Assembly (NCBI RefSeq): GCF_014646215.1
Contig: NZ_BMNA01000003.1
Span: 248,001 to 312,000 of the forward strand
Reading direction: 5' to 3'
Length of the DNA: 64,000 bases
Source of the DNA: Nakamurella endophytica
GTDB lineage: Bacteria > Actinomycetota > Actinomycetes > Mycobacteriales > Nakamurellaceae
The notes beneath the pieces were generated by a model. That model saw only the letters and a program-made list of their open reading frames with translations, did no database searches and had not been told where the DNA came from. Below are positions 33,627 through 42,051 of this stretch, in pieces. Both the position numbers and the translations under genes were made by a program. Every line of letters begins with the position of its first letter. Within the stretch, counting starts at the first letter, position 1.

Positions 33627-34735
33627 CCGTGCGGTGGGTGGCCGCGACCGCGATCGCGCCGGTGGCCTGGGGTTCGAACTACTACGTGACGCACGAGTTC
33701 CTGCCGGCCGGACACCCGCTGTGGGGCGGCGTGCTGCGCGCCCTGCCCGCCGGCGTGCTGCTGTGGGCGGTCCGCCGCCGGCGTCCGTCCGGCCCCTGGT
33801 GGTGGCGCTCCGCGGTGCTCGGCACGCTCAACGTCGGCGCGTTCTTCGCGCTGATCTTCGTCGCCGCCCAGCTCTTGCCGTCGGGCGTCGCCGCCACCGT
33901 GATGGCCACCTCGCCGGTCGTCATGATGCTGCTGGCCTGGATTCTCGTGTCCGAGCGGCCGGCAGTCGGCCAGCTGGCGGGCGCCGCGCTGGGCATCGCG
34001 GGAGTGCTGTTGCTGCTGACGGGATCGGGCGAGATCCCGGCGGCCGGGGTGGCGGCGTCGGTCGGCGCGATGGCGTTGTCGTCCCTGGGCTACGTGCTGA
34101 CCAAGCGGTGGGGTGCGGGCGTCGACGTGCTGTCGCTGACCTCCTGGCAGCTCGTCGCCGGCGCCGTGGTGCTGCTTCCCGCCGCGGTGCTGGTCGAGGG
34201 CGCGCCGCCGGCGCTGGACGGCGCTGCGGTCGCCGGCTTCGGCTACGTCACGGTGGTGGCGACAGCGGTGGCGTTCGCCGCGTGGTTCACCGGCCTGCGG
34301 CACCTGCCGGCCGGCACCGTGGGGCTGGTGGGACTGCTCAACCCGGTGACCGGGGTGCTGCTCGGCACGGCGCTGGCCGGCGAACTGCTCACCGCCCGCC
34401 AGGTCGGCGGTCTGGTCCTCGTGCTCGCCGGCGTCCTGGCCGGCCAGCCGGTGCTGCGGGCGGCACTCCGGCGAGGGAGGCGACCCGGCACCGTGCAGTG
34501 CGCCGGCGCCCCAGCGCCGGAGCCCGACGTATCCGGACAGGACCGACCCGATGACCTCGCCCGCCCGCACCGCCACACCGACGCTGCGCCTGGAGGTGTG
34601 GTCCCGCGTGATCTGCCCGTGGTGCTCCATCGGCAAGCGCCGGCTGGAGTCCGCGCTCGCCCGGTTTCCGCACGCCGGCCGGGTGGAGCTGATCTCGCGG
34701 TCGTTCCGCCTGGACACCGAGACCCCGCCGGGTGA
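33617..34735 (+). CDS. DMT-superfamily (EamA) drug/metabolite exporter with over-run 3' end
   Basis: The first ~292 residues are a normal ten-helix EamA protein with two repeats (VAWGSNYYVTHEF to VLAGVLAGQPVLRAAL). The frame then continues about 80 residues through sequence that, in another frame, encodes the start of a FrnE-like protein, so the natural stop seems to have been lost. ATG at 33617 lies inside the MarR operator, which implies a leaderless or very short-leader transcript. It probably exports the compound that inactivates the MarR protein. Confidence 0.85.
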   Translation: MEGTVRWVAATAIAPVAWGSNYYVTHEFLPAGHPLWGGVLRALPAGVLLWAVRRRRPSGPWWWRSAVLGTLNVGAFFALIFVAAQLLPSGVAATVMATSPVVMMLLAWILVSERPAVGQLAGAALGIAGVLLLLTGSGEIPAAGVAASVGAMALSSLGYVLTKRWGAGVDVLSLTSWQLVAGAVVLLPAAVLVEGAPPALDGAAVAGFGYVTVVATAVAFAAWFTGLRHLPAGTVGLVGLLNPVTGVLLGTALAGELLTARQVGGLVLVLAGVLAGQPVLRAALRRGRRPGTVQCAGAPAPEPDVSGQDRPDDLARPHRHTDAAPGGVVPRDLPVVLHRQAPAGVRARPVSARRPGGADLAVVPPGHRDPAG

Positions 34736-34985
34736 AGGCCGGCCGACCCCGACCTGGCGACCCGGACGGGACGAGGCCGTCGCGCGACAGGACGGCGATC
34801 CCGCCCCGCCGGCAGGCACGGCCGCGACGGACGGATCCGGTGACGCCTGCGCGGTCCGCGGCCCGCACGGTCGTCGGCCACGGGTCCGGTGTGACCGGGA
34901 CGACAGGCCGGTACCCGGCCTGCGGAGGCACGATCGAGCGGGCACGCAGCTCCGACGGCGTGCCAGGAAACGGACCGGAGGACCC
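34551..34985 (+). pseudogene. Truncated FrnE-type DsbA-family oxidoreductase (5' remnant)
   Basis: From ATG 34551 about 60 residues match the start of FrnE/2-hydroxychromene-2-carboxylate isomerase-like proteins: LRLEVWSRVICPWCSIGKRR with an intact C-P-W-C thioredoxin motif, then FPHAGRVELISRSFRLD. After about 34730 the homology ends and the frame becomes Arg/Pro-rich nonsense-like sequence; the remaining ~150 residues of a FrnE protein are absent in all frames. The open frame happens to run on into the DUF2218 gene, so a fused 240-residue product is formally possible. I read it as a deletion remnant. Confidence 0.65.
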
Positions 34986-34988
34986 ACC

Positions 34989-35273
34989 GTGCTCAGCTCG
35001 CGCGCCGACGTCGCGACCGCCACCCCCGAGCGGTACGCCAAGCAGCTCGTCTTCCACCTCGGGCGCCGGCTGGAGTGGCACGTCGACGGCGACACGTCGA
35101 CCGCCGACATCGCCGGCAGCACCGCGGTGGTGCGGGTCGCCGCGGCGGCCGTCGTGCTGGAGGCGCACGCGCCGGACGCCGAGTCGCTGGAGCGGGTGCA
35201 GCACGTGCTCGGCAGTCACCTGGAGCGCTTCGGCCAGCGGCAGGAATTGGTCGTCAGCTGGGTGGCCGGCTGA
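34989..35273 (+). CDS. DUF2218 protein
   Basis: A 94-residue protein from GTG 34989 with CGGAGG six to eleven bases upstream. It matches the DUF2218 pattern: RYAKQLVFHLGRR near the N-terminus, a central short beta region and a C-terminal HLERFGQRQELVVSW. The family is small, cytoplasmic and of unknown function. It follows the FrnE-like remnant in the same frame and is convergent with the TetR gene. Confidence 0.78.
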   Translation: MLSSRADVATATPERYAKQLVFHLGRRLEWHVDGDTSTADIAGSTAVVRVAAAAVVLEAHAPDAESLERVQHVLGSHLERFGQRQELVVSWVAG

Positions 35274-35303
35274 CGGACCGGGCCGCTCCTCGGCTCCTCC
35301 CGG

Positions 35304-35930
35304 TCAGAACGTGAGCAGGGCCGACCGCAGGCGCTGCTGGATCCAGTCCATGGCCTCCTCGGGCCGCCAGCCGAGGTCGTCGATGAGCAGCGACAGCTGC
35401 TGGTGCCGCATGTGGAACAGGACGATGTCCACGGCACGCTCGTCGTCGAGACCGTCCTGCAGCCGGCCCGTGCCGCGCACGTCCCGGACCACTCTGCGCA
35501 GCGCCTCGCGCTGCCGCCGGCGCGCCACCGCCAGGTGACCGGCGGCGTCGGCGTCGTGCGGCGCCGTCTGGTGGACGAGCCGGATGATGTCCCCGACGTC
35601 GGCGGACATCACCAGGAACGCCGTGCCGAGTGCCCCGAGCTTGTCCTCCGCGGTCGCCGCGCGGCGGCTGGCCGCCAGCGCCTCTTCCACCCGCGGGCCG
35701 GTCGTCCACTGGTCCATCAGGGACTGCAGCAGCCCCTGCTTCCCGCCGCACTGCGCGTAGACCGTCGCCGGTGACACCCGTGCCGCCCGGGCGATGTCGT
35801 CGACCTTGGTGCGCACGTAGCCGCGCTCGGCGAACAGCCTCCGGGCGGCGTCGACCACGGCCTGCCGGGTCGCGGCGGCGTACTCGTCCCGGCGGCTCGG
35901 CGGGGACGCCGTCGGAGCTGGCTCGGTCAC
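35304..35930 (-). CDS. TetR-family transcriptional regulator
   Basis: A 208-residue TetR protein. The N-terminal HTH is ARRLFAERGYVRTKVDDIARAARVSPATVYAQCGG-like (residues about 25-60), followed by an all-helical ligand domain. GTG at 35930 has GAGAGGACGAGG upstream. It is divergent from the ltrA gene and a palindrome lies between them, so it is the likely ltrA repressor. Inducer unknown. Confidence 0.92.
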   Translation of the reverse strand: MTEPAPTASPPSRRDEYAAATRQAVVDAARRLFAERGYVRTKVDDIARAARVSPATVYAQCGGKQGLLQSLMDQWTTGPRVEEALAASRRAATAEDKLGALGTAFLVMSADVGDIIRLVHQTAPHDADAAGHLAVARRRQREALRRVVRDVRGTGRLQDGLDDERAVDIVLFHMRHQQLSLLIDDLGWRPEEAMDWIQQRLRSALLTF

Positions 35931-35995
35931 GCCTCGTCCTCTCTCTGCCGGTCGGGGACCAACCCGCGGGCTCTGGTGCACCCGTGGTCCAGTCA

Positions 35996-36012
35996 CTAGA
36001 GTCCGGCTCCAG
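35996..36012. promoter_or_regulatory. Candidate TetR operator upstream of ltrA
   Basis: CTAGAGTCCGGCTCCAG is an imperfect 17-bp palindrome (CT-AG, GAG-CTC symmetry, 12 of 17 positions), 24 bp before the ltrA start and 66 bp from the tetR start. Inferred operator for the adjacent TetR protein. Confidence 0.5.
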
Positions 36013-36036
36013 ACTGCCACGGAGAGAGGCCTACGG

Positions 36037-37362
36037 ATGACGACGACGCCGGCACCCGACCGCGCGCCGACCGTCCCGGCCGACCTGCGCCGCCGCCTGG
36101 AGTCGGACCTGCGTCACCGGCTGCGGCCCATGTCCGGGCGGAACCCGCACGAACGCGGCCGGTCGTCCACGCCGGTCGAGCTGCTGTACGACCTGACCTA
36201 CGTGATCGCTTTCGGAGCGGCGGCCGAGCAGCTCGCCCGCCAGCTCGGCGAAGGGTCCACCGGGCCGGCGATCGGGGCGTACCTGTTCGCGGTGTTCGCG
36301 ATCAGCTGGGCGTGGATGAACTTCACCTGGTTCGCCTCGGCCTACGGCAACGACGACGCGCTGTTCCGCACGGCCACCATCGTGCAGATGATCGGTGTGG
36401 TCGTCCTGACGTTCGGCCTGCCACTGAGCTTCTCGTCGGCACAGCACGGCGGCAGTCCCAACAACGCCGTGATGGTCATCGGGTACGTGATCATGCGGGT
36501 GCCGTTGGTGGGGCTCTGGCTGCGCGCCGCCCGGGCCGATCCCGGACGCCGGCGCACAGCGCTGGCGTACGCGGCGACCATCGCGGTGGCGCAGGCCGGC
36601 TGGGTGCTCAGCGCCGTCCTCCCGCTGCCGGTGCCGGTCACCGTCGCCGTCCTCGTGGCGCTGGCCCTGGCCGAGATGACCGCGCCGGTGGTGCTGGAGC
36701 GAGCACTGGGCAGGGCGCCGTGGAACGCCGGCCACATCGCGGAGCGGTTCAGCCTGCTGACCCTGATCACCCTCGGGGAGGTGGTGGCGGCCACCACCGG
36801 TGCGGTGGCGGCCCTGGTCGAGTCGCACGGCTGGTCGGCCGCCGCTGCGGCCATCGCCGCGTCCGGCCTCGTCCTGGCCGCGGCCCTGTGGTGGGCGTAC
36901 TTCCTGATCCCCTCCAGGACCATGCTCGAGCAGCACCCCGGCCGGACCTTCCTGTGGCGGTACGCCCACCTGCCGATGTTCGGCGCGGTCGCGGCGATCG
37001 GCGCCGGGCTCCGGGTCGCCGCTGCCGCGGTGGAGGAGGAGACGTACGACCTGACGCTGATCGCCGTGGCGCTGGCCGTCCCCGTCGCGGCGGTCGTCCT
37101 GATGATCTTCGTGACGTGGAGCATCCTGATGCGCTCGTACGACCTGTCGCACGTCCCGCTGCTGCTCTGTGCCGTGCTCCCGCTCGTCGCGGCGGTCGTG
37201 GTCGGGAGCACCGCGGGCTCCGTGCCCTCGTCGGAGCCCACGCTGCTGGTGGTGGTGATCGGCCTGGTGGCGCTGAGCGCCGTCGTCGAGGTGGTCGGGC
37301 ACGAGATCGTCGGCTACCGGCACACCGTGCGCGCCGTCGAGGACCAGGCCGCCCGCAGCTGA
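36037..37362 (+). CDS. ltrA: Low temperature requirement A (LtrA) family membrane protein
   Basis: A 441-residue membrane protein with about ten to twelve hydrophobic helices. Diagnostic LtrA features are VELLYDLTYVIAFGAAAEQL near residue 48, WAWMNFTWFASAYGNDD, and the ERFSLLTLITLGEVV helix. LtrA was named from Listeria growth at low temperature; its biochemical function is not known. GAGAGAGG precedes ATG 36037. The divergent TetR gene and the palindrome suggest conditional expression. Confidence 0.92.
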   Translation: MTTTPAPDRAPTVPADLRRRLESDLRHRLRPMSGRNPHERGRSSTPVELLYDLTYVIAFGAAAEQLARQLGEGSTGPAIGAYLFAVFAISWAWMNFTWFASAYGNDDALFRTATIVQMIGVVVLTFGLPLSFSSAQHGGSPNNAVMVIGYVIMRVPLVGLWLRAARADPGRRRTALAYAATIAVAQAGWVLSAVLPLPVPVTVAVLVALALAEMTAPVVLERALGRAPWNAGHIAERFSLLTLITLGEVVAATTGAVAALVESHGWSAAAAAIAASGLVLAAALWWAYFLIPSRTMLEQHPGRTFLWRYAHLPMFGAVAAIGAGLRVAAAAVEEETYDLTLIAVALAVPVAAVVLMIFVTWSILMRSYDLSHVPLLLCAVLPLVAAVVVGSTAGSVPSSEPTLLVVVIGLVALSAVVEVVGHEIVGYRHTVRAVEDQAARS

Positions 37363-37766
37363 CCCGCCAGGAGCGCAGTGGCCCGTCCGTGGTGTCCGGG
37401 GCCGGTGACGGAGCGGTCCCGGCAGCGGCACGGCCGGCGACGGCCGCCCGGGTGCGAGGCGGCCCGCACCGACCGACGTGCGACGGTCGCCGGGGTGCGA
37501 CGGTCGCCGACACCCGGACGTACGGCCGCCGGAGGCCGACCCGTCCGGCTGTTCTCGGCGAGCGCTGCAGGTTGTTCCCAACGGGACAGCCCGCGCGGCG
37601 GCGTGCGGTCGACCGGGCCGATCACGAGTAGGTTGATAGGAACAGATCAGAAAATGTTCGCTTGACACCAACCTTGCCCGATGTTGGAATGGCCGCACTC
37701 AGCCGGCAGGCGGGTACGCGCCACCGGCCCTGCTCCGTGTCAGCCATGTCTCCAGGGAGTCGTTCA
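37363..37766. other. 404-bp intergenic region: repeat, promoter and operator
   Basis: No convincing gene is seen. At 37478-37492 and 37495-37509 there is a 15-bp direct repeat (GTGCGACGGTCGCCG) with a 2-bp spacer. The last 130 bp become less GC-rich and hold the promoter/operator of the following importer operon (37640-37690). The rest is unremarkable GC-rich sequence. Confidence 0.6.
37640..37690 (+). promoter_or_regulatory. Promoter and inverted-repeat operator of the importer/kinase/aldolase operon
   Basis: A consensus -35 TTGACA (37662-37667), a 17-bp spacer and a -10 TGGAAT (37685-37690) are visible. Immediately upstream GAACA (37640-37644) and TGTTC (37655-37659) form an inverted repeat 10 bp apart, and AATGTTCGC (37653-37661) abuts the -35 box. 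The same nonamer occurs at 55196-55204. This is a plausible site for the operon's own DeoR protein; inference. Confidence 0.68.
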
Positions 37767-39128
37767 ATGAAGATCCGGACCCCGCGATCCACAGTCAGAG
37801 GCCTGGCGGTCACCGCCTCCGCCGTGGCCCTCCTCGCGCTCGCCGCCTGCTCGGGCAGCTCCGACAACGGCGCCGCCAGCAGCAGCGCCGGCAGCGTCTC
37901 CGGTTCCGGCGGCTCGGGCGCCGGCGCCACGATCACCTACTGGGCCAGCAACCAGGGCTCCTCACTGGACAACGACAAGAAGGTGCTGCAGCCCGAGATC
38001 GACAAGTTCACCCAGCAGACCGGGATCAAGGTGAACCTCGAGGTCGTCCCCTGGTCGGACCTGACCAACAACACGCTGTCCGCAGCGGTCAGCGGGCAGG
38101 GCCCGGACGTCCTGAACATCGGCAACACCAACGCGGCGACCTTCCAGTCGACGGGCGCCTTCTACCCGTTCGACGATGCTGCCCTGCAGCAGTTCGGTGG
38201 CAAGCAGCACTGGGTCGACTCCGCCTTCGCCACCGCGGGTGTCGCCGGGCAGCCGGTCACGTCGCTGCCGCTCTACAGCCAGGTGTACGCGCTCTACTAC
38301 AACAAGAAGATGTTCGCCGCCGCGGGTCTGCAGCCGCCGAAGACCTGGGCGGAGCTGGTGTCCGCCGCGCAGAAGCTGACCGACGCCAGCAAGGGCGTCT
38401 ACGGGGTCGCCATCCCCGGCGGCACGGTGAACGTGAGCATGCACTACTCGTTCATCTTCGGTTCGCAGAACGGCGGCGCGCCGTTCGACGCCAAGGGACA
38501 GCCGACCTTCACCAGTGACGGCATGGTCGAGGGCGTGCAGCAGTACGTCGACCTGATGGGCAAGGACAAGGTCGTGAACCCCAGTCTCGCCCAGGACAGC
38601 GACAACTCGCAGGCGCCGGCGGCATTCGCCCAGGGCAAGGCGGCGATGTACATGACGCAGACCTCGGGCATCAACGTCCTGCGGCAGAACGGCATGGACC
38701 CCGACGCCTACGGCATCGTGCCGATCCCGGCGCCGGCGGACGGCACGAAGATCAGCAGCTTCGTCGCCGGCACCAACATCTCGGTCTTCAAGAACACCAA
38801 GAACCTCGACGCCTCGCTGCAGTTCGTGAAGTTCATGACCAGTGACGCGGAACAGGCCATCCTGAACAAGTCCTACACCACCATCCCACCGGTAGCCGGT
38901 CTCAAGGCCTCCTTCGACGCCGCGCCCGAGCAACTGTCGGTCTGGTCGGACATCCTGAACAACTACTCGAAGCCCTTGCCGCTGGTCAGTTCGGTCCAGG
39001 CCTTCCAGGCCAACGTCGGCGGCGCCGTCGTCCGACTGATCGCACAGGCCGCGACCGGAAACCAGGTCGACTCCGACACGGTGAAGTCGGCGCTGTCCGA
39101 CGCCCAGCAGAAGATGCCGACCAGCTGA
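37767..39128 (+). CDS. Sugar ABC transporter substrate-binding lipoprotein (family 1, CUT1)
   Basis: A 453-residue lipoprotein: basic start, hydrophobic stretch, lipobox LALAAC with Cys 28, then a Ser/Gly linker. The mature domain begins TITYWASNQG and follows the family-1 layout (GPDVLNIGNTNA, YALYYNKKMFAAAGL). ATG at 37767 follows CAGGGAG and sits about 70 nt downstream of the predicted transcription start. It is the first gene of the operon with kinase and aldolase, so its ligand is probably the sugar those enzymes degrade. Confidence 0.95.
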   Translation: MKIRTPRSTVRGLAVTASAVALLALAACSGSSDNGAASSSAGSVSGSGGSGAGATITYWASNQGSSLDNDKKVLQPEIDKFTQQTGIKVNLEVVPWSDLTNNTLSAAVSGQGPDVLNIGNTNAATFQSTGAFYPFDDAALQQFGGKQHWVDSAFATAGVAGQPVTSLPLYSQVYALYYNKKMFAAAGLQPPKTWAELVSAAQKLTDASKGVYGVAIPGGTVNVSMHYSFIFGSQNGGAPFDAKGQPTFTSDGMVEGVQQYVDLMGKDKVVNPSLAQDSDNSQAPAAFAQGKAAMYMTQTSGINVLRQNGMDPDAYGIVPIPAPADGTKISSFVAGTNISVFKNTKNLDASLQFVKFMTSDAEQAILNKSYTTIPPVAGLKASFDAAPEQLSVWSDILNNYSKPLPLVSSVQAFQANVGGAVVRLIAQAATGNQVDSDTVKSALSDAQQKMPTS

Positions 39129-39143
39129 CGGTTCGACCGACAT

Positions 39144-39175
39144 CGCGGTGCGGACGGAATCCCGTCCGCACCGCG
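39144..39175 (+). other. Intercistronic hairpin after the binding-protein gene
   Basis: CGCGGTGCGGACGG pairs perfectly with its complement: 14-bp stem, 4-nt loop AATC, 15 bp after the stop. No T-run follows and transcription must continue into the permeases. Same position and stem length as the hairpin at 30067-30102, suggesting a role in differential mRNA stability. Confidence 0.78.
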
Positions 39176-39282
39176 GCGTCCCGACGCCGATCCCGGATCG
39201 GCCACCACAGGCCAGGCCCCCCGCGCGGCGACGAAGCCGCCACCCGTTCGTCCTGGGCGCGGGCGCTCCGAGGAGATGACAG

Positions 39283-40272
39283 GTGACAGTCACACTGCCC
39301 GATCAGCCGGCGAAGACGCCGGCGGGCCAGCTCGACGACGCGGGCAAGCCTCCGTGGCGAGACCGCATCAACTGGGCCCGGCTGACGCCGTACCTGTTGA
39401 TCGTGCCCGCCGTCCTGATGGAACTGCTGGTGCACGTCATCCCGATGGTCGTCGGCATCTTCATCAGCTTCATCAAGCTGACGCAGGTCTACATCACCAA
39501 CTGGTCCTCGGCGCCGTGGGCGGGGCTGGACAACTACGGCGTCGCACTGCGGTTCGGCAACTCGCAGGGAAAGGCGCTGCTGCAGTCGTTCGGTCTGTCC
39601 CTGGCCTTCGCGGTGCTGTGCGTGGGAATCTCGTTCCTCTTCGGCATGGCGACGTCGCTGGTGCTGCAGCGCAAGTTCCGGGGCCGCGGGCTGCTGCGGA
39701 CGCTGTTCCTCATCCCGTACGCGTTGCCGGCGTACGCGGGGATCATCACCTGGAAGTTCATGTTCCAGCGCGACAACGGCCTGATCAACGAGCTGCTCAC
39801 CAACGACCTGCACCTGACCGGCGACCGCCCCTTCTGGTTGATCGGCGGGAACGCGTTCGTCGCGGTGCTGGTGGTCAGCATCTGGCAGCAGTGGCCCTTC
39901 GCATTCCTGATGACGATGGCCGGCATGCAGTCGATCCCGGACGACCTCTACGAGGCCGCGGCGATCGACGGGGCGAGCGTGTGGCAGCAGATCCGGTACA
40001 TCACCCTGGGAATCATGACGCCGATCAACTCGGTGTTGCTCCTGCTGCTGTTCCTGTGGACGTTCCGCGAGTTCAACACCCCGTTCGTGCTGTTCGGTGC
40101 CGTCCCACCCAAGTCCGCGGACCTGCTGACCGTGCACATCTACAACAGCTCCTTCATCACCTGGAACTTCGGCTTCGGGTCCGCGATGTCGGTGCTGCTG
40201 ATGCTGTTCCTGATCGTGGTGTCGGCGCTCTGGGCGCTGTGGAACCGAAGGGTGAACCGTCGCTATGCGTGA
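39283..40272 (+). CDS. Sugar ABC transporter permease (CUT1, MalF-like)
   Basis: A 329-residue permease; GTG at 39283 with GAGGAG upstream. Membrane segments start at about residue 38 (LTPYLLIVPAVLMELLVHVI); the EAA loop is YEAAAIDGASVWQQI. The last eight bases overlap the next permease. Works with the lipoprotein at 37767; the ATPase must be encoded elsewhere. Confidence 0.95.
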   Translation: MTVTLPDQPAKTPAGQLDDAGKPPWRDRINWARLTPYLLIVPAVLMELLVHVIPMVVGIFISFIKLTQVYITNWSSAPWAGLDNYGVALRFGNSQGKALLQSFGLSLAFAVLCVGISFLFGMATSLVLQRKFRGRGLLRTLFLIPYALPAYAGIITWKFMFQRDNGLINELLTNDLHLTGDRPFWLIGGNAFVAVLVVSIWQQWPFAFLMTMAGMQSIPDDLYEAAAIDGASVWQQIRYITLGIMTPINSVLLLLLFLWTFREFNTPFVLFGAVPPKSADLLTVHIYNSSFITWNFGFGSAMSVLLMLFLIVVSALWALWNRRVNRRYA

Positions 40273-41107
40273 GCAGACGTCCTTCCGGATCTTCCGTTGG
40301 GTGGTGCTGGTCCCCGCGGTGCTCTTCACCGTGGTGCCGCTGTACGTGATGGTGTCCACGGCGGTCAAACCCCTGGGTGACGTCCTCGGCGAGTTCCGCT
40401 GGGTGCCCAAGACAATCACGCTGCAGCCGTTCGTGGACATCTGGTCCACCGTGCCCCTGGCCCACTACTTCGTGAACAGCCTGGTGGTGACGACCTCGGC
40501 GACCGCGCTCAGCGTCGTCATCGCCATCTTTGCCAGCTACGCCATCTCCCGCTACCGGTTCCGGGGCAAGGGGGCGTTCTCCGGCGTGGTGCTGGCCACG
40601 CAGATGTTCCCGGGCGTGCTCTTCCTGCTGCCGCTGTTCCTGATCTTCGTCAACATCGACAAGTCGCTCGGTTTCACGCTGCTGTACCAGACCAGGCTCG
40701 GCCTGATCGCCACCTACCTGACGTTCACGCTGCCGTTCTCCATCTGGATGCTGGCCAGCTACCTCAACGGCATCCCCCGCGACCTGGACGAGTCCGCGAG
40801 GGTCGACGGCGCCAGCGCCATGGGGGCGCTGTTCCGCATCATCCTGCCGTCCGCGCGGCCGGGCATCATCGCCGTCGCGGTGTACTCGTTCATGACCGCC
40901 TGGGGCGAGATCCTGTTCGCATCCCAGATGACCAACAGCGCGAGCCGCACGCTATCCGTCGGCCTGCAGAGCTACTCGACCGAGGCCAACGTCTACTGGA
41001 ACCAGGTGATGGCGGCGTCGCTGGTGGTCAGCGTGCCGATCGTGGTCGGGTTCATGTTCCTGCAGCGCTACCTGGTGGCCGGGCTCACGGCCGGGGCGGT
41101 CAAGTAG
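40265..41107 (+). CDS. Sugar ABC transporter permease (CUT1, MalG-like)
   Basis: A 280-residue permease of MalG type with six helices and the EAA loop LDESARVDGASAMGALF near residue 175. ATG at 40265 overlaps the end of the previous permease. The stop lies 2 nt before the kinase gene, so import and phosphorylation are tightly co-expressed. Confidence 0.95.
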   Translation: MREQTSFRIFRWVVLVPAVLFTVVPLYVMVSTAVKPLGDVLGEFRWVPKTITLQPFVDIWSTVPLAHYFVNSLVVTTSATALSVVIAIFASYAISRYRFRGKGAFSGVVLATQMFPGVLFLLPLFLIFVNIDKSLGFTLLYQTRLGLIATYLTFTLPFSIWMLASYLNGIPRDLDESARVDGASAMGALFRIILPSARPGIIAVAVYSFMTAWGEILFASQMTNSASRTLSVGLQSYSTEANVYWNQVMAASLVVSVPIVVGFMFLQRYLVAGLTAGAVK

Positions 41108-41109
41108 GG

Positions 41110-42036
41110 ATGGCCGTGTCGCTGGACGTGCTCTGCGTCGGGGTCGCCACCCTCGACACCATCGCCCTGGTCGACCAGGCTCCGGGCCCGGACAGCCGAG
41201 TGGTGTCCGAGCCGTTCGTCGTGGCCGGCGGTGGCCCGGCCGCCACGGCTGCGGTGGCGCTGGCCCGGCTGGGAGCGGCCGTCGGCTTCTCCGGCGCCGT
41301 CGGCGAGGACCCGGCGGGTGCGGCGATCCGCGACATGCTGCGCGCCGAAGGGGTCGACACCCGGTGGCTCGTGGCAGACCCCGGGCTGCGGACCCCGCAG
41401 AGCATGATCATCGTGTCACGTTCCACCGGGGCCAGGGCGATCGTCACCACCCCGTCCGCACCGCCGGTGGGTGTCCGGGTCCCGGCGGGTGCGGCCACCT
41501 GGATGCACGTCGACCAGACGGGATACCGCAGCGCGGCGGCGGACACGGCCCGGCAGGCCGGCCGCCCGCTGCTCAGCGTCGACGGCGGCAACCCGATCCC
41601 GGGTCTGGACCTGACCGGGGTCCGGCTGTACGCACCGACGGTGACGGCGCTCCGGGCGGCGTTCCCGGCCGCCGACCTGGCCGGCAGCCTGTCCGCGGCC
41701 CGCGCGGCCGGCGCGGAGCAGGTCGTCGCCACCGACGGCGCAGCCGGCACCTGGGTGCTCACCGAGGACGGACCGCACCTGGTGCCCGGCGTGTCGATCG
41801 ATCCCGTCTCGACGATGGGTGCCGGCGACGTCTTCCACGGCGCCCTGCTGGCCGGATTGGTCGAGGGCCTGGACCTCCTGGACGCGACCGCGCGGGCGAA
41901 CCTGGTGGCTGCGCTGTCGTGTCGCGCCCTCGACGGCCGTAGCGGCATCCCCGACGCCGCGGAGACCGAGCAGTACCAGCAGACCACCGCGGCGCCGGTC
42001 GGCGTCGCGGGAGCCCGCCGCGTCGGTGAGAGCTGA
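41110..42036 (+). CDS. PfkB-family ketohexose kinase, resembles sulfofructose kinase (YihV)
   Basis: A 308-residue ribokinase-fold kinase. The N-terminal signature GGGPAATAAVALARLGA and the ending AGIPDAAET match what I recall of E. coli YihV; the catalytic motif is STMGAGDVFHGA with base Asp 240. YihV phosphorylates 6-deoxy-6-sulfofructose at C1. The gene starts 2 nt after the permease and is followed by a YihT-like aldolase, the same enzyme pair as in the sulfo-EMP pathway. A related C6-modified or C6-anionic ketose is the main alternative substrate. Alignment with characterised kinases is needed to decide. Confidence 0.85.
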   Translation: MAVSLDVLCVGVATLDTIALVDQAPGPDSRVVSEPFVVAGGGPAATAAVALARLGAAVGFSGAVGEDPAGAAIRDMLRAEGVDTRWLVADPGLRTPQSMIIVSRSTGARAIVTTPSAPPVGVRVPAGAATWMHVDQTGYRSAAADTARQAGRPLLSVDGGNPIPGLDLTGVRLYAPTVTALRAAFPAADLAGSLSAARAAGAEQVVATDGAAGTWVLTEDGPHLVPGVSIDPVSTMGAGDVFHGALLAGLVEGLDLLDATARANLVAALSCRALDGRSGIPDAAETEQYQQTTAAPVGVAGARRVGES

Positions 42037-42051
42037 CGCGGGGCAGCACCG

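Noticed and set aside
34551..35273. A genuine 240-residue FrnE-DUF2218 fusion protein
   Set aside because: The middle ~85 residues look non-coding, the FrnE fold is truncated, and the DUF2218 part has its own GGAGG and GTG start. Kept only as an alternative.
37478..37509. CRISPR-like or mobile-element repeat (two 15-bp direct copies)
   Set aside because: Only two copies with a 2-bp spacer, no cas genes, no inverted ends or transposase.
37378..37665. Possible 95-residue gene in the gap after ltrA
   Set aside because: Arg/Pro/Gly-rich composition, no ribosome-binding site, and it would overlap the promoter and operator at 37640-37690.
36031..37698. Large minus-strand open frame opposite ltrA
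   Set aside because: Antisense reading of a strongly coding gene; His/Arg/Asp-rich translation typical of GC-rich shadow frames.
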